A stretch of DNA of 64,000 nt from Prevotella scopos JCM 17725. GTDB taxonomy: Bacteria > Bacteroidota > Bacteroidia > Bacteroidales > Bacteroidaceae. Location: positions 1,116,001-1,180,000 of the forward strand of contig NZ_CP072389.1 of assembly GCF_018127785.1 (NCBI RefSeq), read 5' to 3'. Under the pieces are notes generated by a model, which was not told where the DNA came from, ran no database searches, and saw nothing but the letters and a program-made list of their open reading frames with translations. Below are positions 17,606 through 25,421 of this stretch, in pieces; position 1 is the stretch's first letter; each line of letters begins with the position of its first letter. The translations under genes were made by a program, and so were the position numbers.

Positions 17606-19981
17606 TTAGAAAATTCCTTTTGAGAAGACATATCTGAATTTGAGGTGAAGTGTCCGTCCTGCCAATGGTTGGCGGAATTGGTCCCAAACTTCTTTGTTCA
17701 TTATATTATGGCATTCCAAGGCTACGGAATATTTGCTTTTGTAGGTCAACAATAGCCCTATGTCATTGACGAAACTGCGGGGAATACGTCGTTTCTGTAA
17801 TTCGGTAAGTTCCCAGAAGTAGAAGAACTCCTCAGTAAATTTGCCGTCCCAGAAAGCCTTGACATACCAATTCTTGAATAATCTGTTGCTGTGATACTCC
17901 GCCCCGAAGTTGGCGAACAAATAGGGAATGTTCGGTAGTCGCAATCCTTTTGTCGGATTGGGGGCTTGGGTACCGGGTAAATAGTTCAAGACATCACGCA
18001 CATCCTGATAAGTTAGATTTCCGTAGGCATAGACCGTTGGCGATATGTCCAATTTTATTTCGGTTTCTATACCTTTAATATGTACCTTTTCTGCGTTTAC
18101 ATATCCGGCTGCCATGTGTTGTTTCATCAATTTTATCATATCGCTTACCTGCATATAAAAGCTGTTCACTTCAAACTGCAATCGCGATAAGCCGAGGACA
18201 TCATTTTTGTCTATTAAGAACCCCAGATTGAAGTTGTGGCTTTTCTCTGGTCTCAATCCGGCTGCAGGAAAGGTGATGATACCATCACCGAATAGTTCTT
18301 GTGAATTGGGAAGGCGTATTGCCCACTGGTAAGATGCTTTCAAGTGAAAACCTCTGAAGGGCTCGTATTTTATAGCCTCTATCCAGCCTATTTGTGAGGT
18401 CGTATTGTTCTTTTTCTTCGGAGCCTCAATCATCTCGTATGAAGTCAAATCTTCTATCTCGGAATGGAGGTGGAAATACTTTGCGGAGAGCATATTCGTC
18501 AGTTTCTTATCAAAGAGTTTTGACTCCCAAGTCAACCCCGAAATGAAACTGGTCTTTTTACTGGGAAATCCTCCGATAACAAAACCTGCATGCTGACTTG
18601 CAATGTTGTCGCTCGGTTGTCTTCTGGCGTAGTTAATAAGTGTGTTCAGATTCAAACTGTGATTGGCGGACAACTTGTAATCAAAATTGATACGTTCATT
18701 GATTTCCAATCCTTTGTCATTCGAGTTGTGAGGAACATCCCCTGTTTCTCCCTGTCCATTCGGACTCGGATATATGTTTCCTTCGAAATCGTGATTAACT
18801 CGTGCCGTATCCACAAAATTGTTTGTTGTATGTGAAAGGGAGAAATGGGACTCAAAGTTAAGGCGGTCGTTCAGCATTCCGCTTTTTATCAATTTGTTTT
18901 CCAACATAAACATTCCTGATTTGTTTTCGGCATGTTGTATGTTTTTTAAGATACCTTGGATTTCATTGAAACGATTGTAATACCCGAACTCGGTACTAAT
19001 CTCATCGAGCCAAAGTTTCGTGAAAGCAATTTTTCCCTTCAACATATACGAACGAAAACGGTCATGGTCACGTCTTACTAACAGATTTTCTCTCTCGGGA
19101 ACTCTGAAAGAGTAGTCATTCTTTGCAGATGTATAATAACCTCCCGCACCGAGTAGAATGCCACTCTTTGGAAAATTCTTGCGAGAGAAGACACTTCCTT
19201 TGTGTGTTTGGTAAGATCCGAATTCATACGAGGCATCTAAATAATCCGTACTAAACTCTTTAGTAACGATATTGACGGCTCCCCCCAATCCATCACATCC
19301 GAAACGAGCGGGTATGATACTCTTATAGACTTCTATTCTTTCTATAATGTCTATCGGAATTTCATCAAGAGAAAAAGCCCCGTCAGAAGTACTCATTGGT
19401 ATTCCATCCCATAAGATTTGAATACGGTTTCCTTCCAAACCATGAACAATAATTCTCGAACTGCTTCCCAAACCGCCAGTCTGCCCAACTTTCAAACCTA
19501 TGGTTTTATTCAAAACGGTTTCTAACGAAATAGATCTGCCTTGAAGTTCTTTTGCATTTATTACAGAAACTGCTTCAGGCGACTCTCTGAGTATTTGTGC
19601 TCTTGTTTTTCCTACTACGACTACATCTGCCAGCTCTGTTGATTCCGGGAGTAGTCTTATGGTATAACGCATCCCATTTGCAGTAATCGTATCGGTAATG
19701 GTCTGATAACCGACATAACTTACCATAAGCATAAGTTTTTGATTACTTGATGCATTTAATTTTGCAATACCTTTCCTGTTTGTAGTCGTACCATTCGTGT
19801 ACGTTGGAGCATTCAAACCTTTCCATTGTACGGCGGCAAATTCTATACTGTTCCCATTTTCTGCATCAATAACTTTTATTTCTGTTGGTTGCAGTTGTGC
19901 AAACATAGGAAAAGACCACAACGATAGAAAGCCGACAATGAGCATTCTTTTGTATAAATGGACTATTGAGCTGATTGGCAT
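17606..19981 (-). CDS. TonB-dependent outer-membrane receptor, module A
   Basis: A 791-residue receptor. After the signal peptide (MLIVGFLSLWSFPMFAQ, within the first 30 residues) comes a carboxypeptidase-regulatory-like domain (about 33-105, VDAENGNSIEFAAVQWKG), a plug domain (about 120-230, with SPEAVSVINAKELQGRSI and GLEGNRIQILWDGIPMS), and a 22-strand-type beta barrel ending in an aromatic residue (LKFRYVFSKGIF). The family imports iron-siderophores, haem or other large ligands using TonB energy. The DUF4374 lipoprotein lies downstream, and a divergent ABC pair upstream, which favours a siderophore substrate. The frame is intact. Confidence 0.92.
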   Translation of the reverse strand: MPISSIVHLYKRMLIVGFLSLWSFPMFAQLQPTEIKVIDAENGNSIEFAAVQWKGLNAPTYTNGTTTNRKGIAKLNASSNQKLMLMVSYVGYQTITDTITANGMRYTIRLLPESTELADVVVVGKTRAQILRESPEAVSVINAKELQGRSISLETVLNKTIGLKVGQTGGLGSSSRIIVHGLEGNRIQILWDGIPMSTSDGAFSLDEIPIDIIERIEVYKSIIPARFGCDGLGGAVNIVTKEFSTDYLDASYEFGSYQTHKGSVFSRKNFPKSGILLGAGGYYTSAKNDYSFRVPERENLLVRRDHDRFRSYMLKGKIAFTKLWLDEISTEFGYYNRFNEIQGILKNIQHAENKSGMFMLENKLIKSGMLNDRLNFESHFSLSHTTNNFVDTARVNHDFEGNIYPSPNGQGETGDVPHNSNDKGLEINERINFDYKLSANHSLNLNTLINYARRQPSDNIASQHAGFVIGGFPSKKTSFISGLTWESKLFDKKLTNMLSAKYFHLHSEIEDLTSYEMIEAPKKKNNTTSQIGWIEAIKYEPFRGFHLKASYQWAIRLPNSQELFGDGIITFPAAGLRPEKSHNFNLGFLIDKNDVLGLSRLQFEVNSFYMQVSDMIKLMKQHMAAGYVNAEKVHIKGIETEIKLDISPTVYAYGNLTYQDVRDVLNYLPGTQAPNPTKGLRLPNIPYLFANFGAEYHSNRLFKNWYVKAFWDGKFTEEFFYFWELTELQKRRIPRSFVNDIGLLLTYKSKYSVALECHNIMNKEVWDQFRQPLAGRTLHLKFRYVFSKGIF

Positions 19982-20007
19982 ATCATATTTGTTTGTGAGA
20001 TTCTGTG

Positions 20008-20015
20008 CAAAGGTA
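20008..20015 (-). promoter_or_regulatory. Candidate -7 box (TACCTTTG on the minus strand) for the module A receptor
   Basis: The minus strand reads TACCTTTGC, a strong match to TAnnTTTG, 27 nt upstream of the receptor start in the 199-nt divergent region before the ABC genes. TACTTTTG on the plus strand at 20145-20152 is a matching candidate for the ABC operon. AraC-binding sites would be expected between them but were not identified. Confidence 0.5.
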
Positions 20016-20180
20016 CTTACCTTCCGAGCAAATAAATAACCCTATTATACACGCTTATACCCCTGTTGTGTTTATATGCGAGCAAATTGTTGTTTTGGGG
20101 CAGTGTAATGCTTATCGGGGTTATTTTATCCCTGTTTGTTGCCGTACTTTTGCAACAGAAAAAATCAAAACGACACATAT

Positions 20181-21926
20181 ATGGATAAACAAAAAGTCAG
20201 ACCTCTTGATGAGGAACGGGAGAGCCGTAGCCTGCTCTCCAATGTTGTGGTTATATTGCACCTTATTTTAGGCACACTCCCTATACTGCTTGTAGTGTGG
20301 GCTGTGGACAAGTTGATAAATGGCACGCTCCCTCCCATAATAGTTTGGGGTATTGGAGGAATAATGATACTATTCGCAATGCTTCGAGGCGTATTCTATG
20401 GAACCTCGATTTGGCGCGCACACCGGTCGGCTTACAATGCCCTTACACGATTGAGGTTGCGTATCATAAGTCATTTGCAACGCTTGCCGCTCGGTTTCTT
20501 TCAAGAACGGAAAGTTGGCGACTTGGTGAATATTATTAACCACGATGTGGAACAAATTGAAATTTATTTAGCACATGGATTACCCGAAATCCTTTCGGCT
20601 ACTCTTTTTCCAGCCTTACTCTGGGTAATCATTATGGTGTTAGACTGGCGTTTGGGGCTGTCGCTCATTTCTCTTTTACCTGTGGCATTTCTTCTGCAAA
20701 TGGCTGTCAAAACACTTTGGGGAAAGAGCTTTCAGCACTTTATGGAAAGTACGCAAAAAATGTCGGAAGACCTTTTGGAATATGTGGCTACCATATCGGT
20801 AATCAAAGCCTTCAGTAACGAGGAAAACAGAACGGAACGGGTACTTGGTGGTATGCGCGACTACATCCGTTGGGTAAAGCGGAGCATGTTTAGCGTTACC
20901 GTTCCCATGACATTGATAACGATGTTCTTGGAAGGTGGTATCGTGGTAATGACCCTTATTGGACTATGGATGATGAGTTCGGGCGAATTAACTGTAGCCC
21001 GTTTTATTCTTGCCCTGATATTGGGTGGATTGTTCTCGTCCTCTTTTGCTAAGTTGGCAACATTCCAACATTTCCGAATCGTCTATGGTCAGTCGTTGGC
21101 AAAAGTACAGTCCATTACAGAGGTACAGACAAAGGAAACTGCTGACAAGAAAACGGATACGACACAAACGGATGTTTGTTTCGAGCATGTTACATTTTCC
21201 TATCCAAACAAGGAAGACAATGCGCTGAAAGATGTATGTCTTCAATTTCCGAAAGGAAGTCATACAGCTATCGTCGGCGAATCCGGATCGGGAAAAACCA
21301 CACTGGCAAGTCTGATGATGGGGTTCTGGCAACCTCAAACAGGTACTATCCGACTAGGAGGAGAGAATATTACGGAACTCTCCGAACGTAATATCGCAGA
21401 TTATTTTTCGATGGTACAGCAGGAGGTTTTTCTCTTTAACACAACTATTCGGGACAATATCCGTATAGGAAAACCTACCGCCACACAAAAGGAAGTGGAA
21501 ATGGCAGCAGAGCGTGCTCGTATTCATGATTTTATCATGGGCTTGCCGAATGGTTATGATACGCTGGCAGGCGAAGCCGGCGTAAAATTTTCTGGCGGAG
21601 AAAAACAGCGTATTTCCATTGCTCGAATGTTGCTCAAAGACTCTCCAATAATTATTCTCGATGAAGCCACTGCCGCATTGGACGGAGAGAATGAGAAACT
21701 AATCCAAGAAGCTCTTGATGAATTGCAGCGCAACAAGACCGTCATTACCATTGCTCACCGTCTCAATACTATTCAGGATATGGAGCGTATTGTTGTGATG
21801 GACAAAGGGCAGGTTGTGTCAAAAGGAACACACCAAGAACTGATGAAAGACTGTTCTCTGTACCGTAATATGACGGAAACGCAAGAGCAAGTAAGTAAAT
21901 GGCAATTAAAAGAAGAGGAGGAATAA
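20181..21926 (+). CDS. ABC half-transporter 1, module A (YbtP/YbtQ-like)
   Basis: A fusion of about 581 residues: an exporter-fold membrane domain with six spans followed by a nucleotide-binding domain (Walker A GESGSGKTTL, signature FSGGEKQRISIARM, Walker B PIIILDEATAALDGENE, switch TIAHRL). The ATG at 20181 (MDKQKVRPLDEERE) is the probable start; the frame is open to 20136. With the next gene it forms a heterodimer. Exporter-fold pairs next to siderophore receptors in YbtPQ/IrtAB-like systems import ferric siderophores, and that direction is inferred here. It is divergent from the receptor and separated from the next gene by 2 nt. Confidence 0.88.
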   Translation: MDKQKVRPLDEERESRSLLSNVVVILHLILGTLPILLVVWAVDKLINGTLPPIIVWGIGGIMILFAMLRGVFYGTSIWRAHRSAYNALTRLRLRIISHLQRLPLGFFQERKVGDLVNIINHDVEQIEIYLAHGLPEILSATLFPALLWVIIMVLDWRLGLSLISLLPVAFLLQMAVKTLWGKSFQHFMESTQKMSEDLLEYVATISVIKAFSNEENRTERVLGGMRDYIRWVKRSMFSVTVPMTLITMFLEGGIVVMTLIGLWMMSSGELTVARFILALILGGLFSSSFAKLATFQHFRIVYGQSLAKVQSITEVQTKETADKKTDTTQTDVCFEHVTFSYPNKEDNALKDVCLQFPKGSHTAIVGESGSGKTTLASLMMGFWQPQTGTIRLGGENITELSERNIADYFSMVQQEVFLFNTTIRDNIRIGKPTATQKEVEMAAERARIHDFIMGLPNGYDTLAGEAGVKFSGGEKQRISIARMLLKDSPIIILDEATAALDGENEKLIQEALDELQRNKTVITIAHRLNTIQDMERIVVMDKGQVVSKGTHQELMKDCSLYRNMTETQEQVSKWQLKEEEE

Positions 21927-21928
21927 GA

Positions 21929-23626
21929 ATGGTACGCAATATACTGAATGAATTGACCGCTAGCGGAGTTCGGCATCTAATTATCTCCGCACTGTTTTTC
22001 GTGGTTTATGCCCTTTGTGGCACGGCGATAATGCTCACAGTCTTGTTTCTCATCAACCGTCATATACATGGAGAAAGCATCTCTTTCATTTCGGCAGCAT
22101 GGGTACTCGGTAGTCTGCTGGTCTTGAAAACCATATCCAATGCCATTGCCGATATGAGTAAGCATTTTGCCGGATTTGATCTTGTGGAACGTATCCGCGA
22201 GAAAATCATACTGAAACTGAAAATGTTCTCACTCGGTTTCTATACCAATGAGCGTCTGGGAGAGATAAGTACAATCATTCACAAAGACGTTGATAATATG
22301 GAAATGGTAGTAGGACATCTATGGACACGGATGTCTGCCGACTTCATTGTAGCTCTAATACTCGGTATTGGACTATTTTGCGTGGATTGGCGCATGGGAT
22401 TGACAATGGTAGCCATTCTCCCCATTGCCCTATTTTCTCTGTATCGGGGTATTCGCTCGGGAATGAAAGCACAGGAGGAATCACAGGACAATCTGGCAGA
22501 TATGGTCAGCCTCTTTGTAGAATACGTCAAGGGCATCCCAGTTTTGAAAGTATTTGGAGGAAAAGGAATGTTCCGTGACAGACTTGACCACTCTGTCAGT
22601 GAATTTGGAGAAAGCAGTAAGAATACTTCTCGTTTGGCAGCTGTGAGTGTGGGCAGATACACTTTCCTGATAGAATTGGCTTTCGCTCTGATGGCTACAA
22701 TCGGTCTTTGGTGGACACAGCAGGGGGAACTTTCTCTTTTCGCTTATTTAATGTTTATCATCGTCTCAAAAGAATTCTACAAACCTTTTGTCAATATGGA
22801 GAATCATTGGTTGAATTATATCAAGGTAAAAGATAGTTACGGACGCATTTCCCATTTATTGAATGCTCCTGTTATCACCAATCCTGAACAGCCGAAAACA
22901 GCAACCCATTTCAATCTTTCCTTTGACAAAGTGGATTTCCATTATGAGAAGGAAGGTTTTGAGATGAAAAATCTCACGTTCCATGTTCCCGAAGGAACAG
23001 TAACGGCACTTGTTGGCTCGTCAGGTTCAGGTAAAACAACCATTACCAACCTGTTACTCCGTTTCTGGGAACCGCAGACCGGCAGTATCCGTATCGGTGG
23101 TTTAGACATTCGAGAAATGGACTATGATTATTTACTCGGTAAAATCAGTGTGGTGATGCAGAATGTTATTCTCTTTTCAGATACCATTGCCAATAATATC
23201 AAAGTAGGCAATCAACATGCTACGCAGGAAGAAATCGAAGACGCAGCACGTAGGGCGATGATACACGACTTTATCATCAATCTGCCAGAAGGTTATGAAA
23301 CAAAAATCGGAGAAAACGGTTTGGGATTATCTGGAGGTCAGAAACAAAGGCTTTCAATCGCCCGTGCGTTCCTTAAAGATGCTCCCATCATTCTTTTGGA
23401 CGAGATAACAAGCAATGTTGACCCTGTCAATGAATATAAGATACAACAGGCAATGTCTTCCCTTATCCAAAATCGCACAGTCTTGGTCATTGCCCATCAT
23501 TTGCAAACCATCCGTAATGCTAATCAAATTATTGTGATGGACAAGGGACACCTTGTAGAGAACGGGACGCATGCAGAACTTGCAGCAAAAAACGGAATGT
23601 ACTGCAAATTGCTGTCTATGCAATAA
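21929..23626 (+). CDS. ABC half-transporter 2, module A (YbtP/YbtQ-like)
   Basis: A half-transporter of about 565 residues starting at the ATG at 21929 (MVRNILNEL), which lies 2 nt after the upstream stop and has a purine-rich GAGGAGG just before it; an in-frame ATG at 21899 is possible. A six-span membrane domain is followed by a nucleotide-binding domain (Walker A GSSGSGKTTI, signature LSGGQKQRLSIARA, Walker B PIILLDEITSNVDPVNE, switch VIAHHL). The D-loop region (SNVD) departs from the usual SALD, which may indicate asymmetric ATP sites. It is the partner of the preceding protein. A clear terminator follows. Confidence 0.88.
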   Translation: MVRNILNELTASGVRHLIISALFFVVYALCGTAIMLTVLFLINRHIHGESISFISAAWVLGSLLVLKTISNAIADMSKHFAGFDLVERIREKIILKLKMFSLGFYTNERLGEISTIIHKDVDNMEMVVGHLWTRMSADFIVALILGIGLFCVDWRMGLTMVAILPIALFSLYRGIRSGMKAQEESQDNLADMVSLFVEYVKGIPVLKVFGGKGMFRDRLDHSVSEFGESSKNTSRLAAVSVGRYTFLIELAFALMATIGLWWTQQGELSLFAYLMFIIVSKEFYKPFVNMENHWLNYIKVKDSYGRISHLLNAPVITNPEQPKTATHFNLSFDKVDFHYEKEGFEMKNLTFHVPEGTVTALVGSSGSGKTTITNLLLRFWEPQTGSIRIGGLDIREMDYDYLLGKISVVMQNVILFSDTIANNIKVGNQHATQEEIEDAARRAMIHDFIINLPEGYETKIGENGLGLSGGQKQRLSIARAFLKDAPIILLDEITSNVDPVNEYKIQQAMSSLIQNRTVLVIAHHLQTIRNANQIIVMDKGHLVENGTHAELAAKNGMYCKLLSMQ

Positions 23627-23646
23627 CCTAATCAATGAAAAATATG

Positions 23647-23678
23647 GAGGTATGGTATTTGAACCATACCTCTTTTTT
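23647..23678 (+). terminator. Rho-independent terminator of the module A ABC operon
   Basis: A 10-bp stem GAGGTATGGT / ACCATACCTC with a six-base loop, directly followed by TTTTTT, begins 21 nt after the ABC half-transporter 2 stop codon. Confidence 0.85.
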
Positions 23679-23683
23679 ACCAT

Positions 23684-23826
23684 TTCCATCCATATCAACG
23701 CTACAAGTACGCAGTTATCTACAATTGCTAACACATACTATTTCTTTGATTTTCCTTTGTCCGTGCACCGCTGTTAATGTCATTAAAAACATTGTAATAT
23801 GGACGAAAAAATCAAAGACCAAGAAG
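23684..23826 (+). repeat. Direct repeat, left copy (DUF3945 gene leader)
   Basis: A 143-bp segment holding the leader and first codons of a DUF3945 gene; it matches 32201-32343 in register at roughly 85% by eye. The two copies bracket iron-uptake module B and its TetR gene, so homologous recombination between them could delete or excise about 8.5 kb. Confidence 0.75.
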
Positions 23827-23972
23827 AATGCTACTGCCATCGATGAGTCGAAGGTTGATTGGAAGCAACTCGACGATCTCGGTCTTTCCCGTGAGAGATT
23901 GGAGCAGAGTGGAGAATTAGAAAAGATGCTCAATTGGCAGAAGAGCAATCTCTTGACGATTGCCGTACCTAT
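23799..23972 (+). pseudogene. Deletion-scarred DUF3945 gene fragment
   Basis: The first eight or so codons of a DUF3945 gene (ATG at 23799, MDEKIKDQE, as at 32316) are joined to an internal piece matching 34218-34369 without gaps. The downstream frame (ATAIDESKVDW, then LSRERLEQSGELEKMLNWQ) is out of register with the ATG, so no DUF3945 protein is made. The join lies in AAGAAGAAT, which both parents contain or nearly contain, suggesting a microhomology deletion. Similarity to the intact gene ends abruptly after GCCGTACCTAT at 23972. Confidence 0.8.
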
Positions 23973-24028
23973 GTTCAAATGCTGTTGTTTGTATGAGTCT
24001 TTTCATGTTATAAATAATAAAATGAATG

Positions 24029-24106
24029 AAGGGCAAACTATCCAATAAATGCTATTTAGAGAATTAGATATATCTTCTCTAAAAAGACATTGGACAGTTT
24101 GCCCTT
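24029..24106. terminator. Long interrupted inverted repeat after module B
   Basis: Outer arms AAGGGCAAACTATCCAAT (24029-24046) and ATTGGACAGTTTGCCCTT (24089-24106) pair over 18 bp with one mismatch; inside lies a second pair, TTTAGAGAA and TTCTCTAAA. It stands 30 nt beyond the end of the module B DUF4374 gene, at the junction with the DUF3945 scar. It may terminate the 7-kb operon, or it may be the trace of a past insertion. Confidence 0.5.
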
Positions 24107-24135
24107 ACTACAAACAGAAATATAATCAGAATAGA

Positions 24136-25380
24136 TTATTCTCCGAAATAGTGCATTTGCCAAGCCTGTCCTTCCGTCGTAATAACAGCCTTGTCGCTTG
24201 CCGTATTTGTTTTAGGGTCGTATATGTATATGCCTTTGTCTTTCTCGTTCATGTTACCAAACAGAACCTTGTCTTTGTACTTCTCAATGGCAACCGAATA
24301 TCCACTGGAAATAGGGATGTTGATTCGCTTCATAGTCTTGGACTTCAAATCCATCATTACGGGAACACAAGCCAAGTCAATGTGTCCTATAGACTGGTTA
24401 CTTTCCTTGACAAACACATAGGCGCATACTATGCCATTACCGATATATCGGCATGCAGGAATATATTTAGGACTGACAGAGAAACCCTCTAAAGGTTGTT
24501 TACTGATAACCCAATGATAACTGGGATCGAACTCTGTCGTTCCTTTCTTGATTCGCAAGAATCCTGCATCTATTGGTTTATATCCGAATCCTCCCATGCA
24601 GGCAATGTAAATATCCCCTTGCTCATCCATAAAGATTGTTTTGCGGTCAATAGGACGGGATGGGAAAGCGATGCCGCTGCTTTTTTCCGTAATGACCTTC
24701 TCAAGTTTATCTGTTTTAGTATCAATAACAGCCATGTCTGAATAAGGTCGCTTTTCTGAAGGTAGCCAATATTCACCCACCATCGCATCCAAAGCGACAA
24801 ATAGCACTCCATCTCGGATAATCATTGCACCGGGACTTGGATTCTTGACAATGGTTCCATTCTCATCCTTCAGGTCGGGAATACAGCCGTTGAGATCAAT
24901 CTCCCCGATTTGCTGCATGGTGGTTGGATTGAATACCAACAGTTTGCCCAACGCCTGCAATGATACATAAGCCTTATTCTCGTTGAGAATCTCCATGCAA
25001 GCGGCGGAAGCTTGTGGCGGAAGAGGGAGTTTTCCTGCTGGTTCGAGTTTACCGTTATTACGGTTGTACTTGGACAATTCTGGCTTGTCTCCGCCCATAT
25101 AAGCGGGGAATACATAAATGCTATTTTTATGCCCGAACATTCCAGACGAGAATCCTCCATAGAAAGCATTTGCATTGTCTACATGCTTGGCTTCTATACC
25201 ATCAAGCAGTTTTACATGAACGGTTCCTGATTTGCCGTCAGGATTCACCATATTGAAGGAAACGGCGATGTCTCCTTTTAACTGTTCCGGGGTAGGATTT
25301 GGATTATCCTTGCTGCATCCCACAAAACTAAGCATTGCACAAGCTGCAAGCGTGAATTTGAAAAGGTTGTTTTTAATCAT
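24136..25380 (-). CDS. DUF4374 surface lipoprotein, module B (XusB-like)
   Basis: A protein of about 414 residues from the ATG at 25380 (MIKNNLFKFTLAACAML), with a lipobox in LSFVGCSKDNPNPTPEQ. The body shows the same propeller-like repeats as the module A protein (AYVSLQALGKLLVFNPTTMQ, and GDIYIACMGGFGYKP) and belongs to DUF4374. It is the last gene of a four-gene minus-strand operon (ABC, ABC, TonB receptor, DUF4374). It probably binds a ferric siderophore at the surface and hands it to the receptor. Sequence divergence from the module A copy suggests a different ligand, which is inference. The open frame extends eight codons further upstream, but the signal peptide fits the 25380 start. 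Confidence 0.85.
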   Translation of the reverse strand: MIKNNLFKFTLAACAMLSFVGCSKDNPNPTPEQLKGDIAVSFNMVNPDGKSGTVHVKLLDGIEAKHVDNANAFYGGFSSGMFGHKNSIYVFPAYMGGDKPELSKYNRNNGKLEPAGKLPLPPQASAACMEILNENKAYVSLQALGKLLVFNPTTMQQIGEIDLNGCIPDLKDENGTIVKNPSPGAMIIRDGVLFVALDAMVGEYWLPSEKRPYSDMAVIDTKTDKLEKVITEKSSGIAFPSRPIDRKTIFMDEQGDIYIACMGGFGYKPIDAGFLRIKKGTTEFDPSYHWVISKQPLEGFSVSPKYIPACRYIGNGIVCAYVFVKESNQSIGHIDLACVPVMMDLKSKTMKRINIPISSGYSVAIEKYKDKVLFGNMNEKDKGIYIYDPKTNTASDKAVITTEGQAWQMHYFGE

Positions 25381-25421
25381 GACTTTTAATTTTATATTAA
25401 ACAATTGAGTTAAAAAATCTT

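Noticed and set aside
23635..24048. A 137-codon plus-strand frame after module A
   Set aside because: Its N-terminal half is non-coding leader and terminator; only the middle is a displaced piece of DUF3945. It is annotated as a gene scar.
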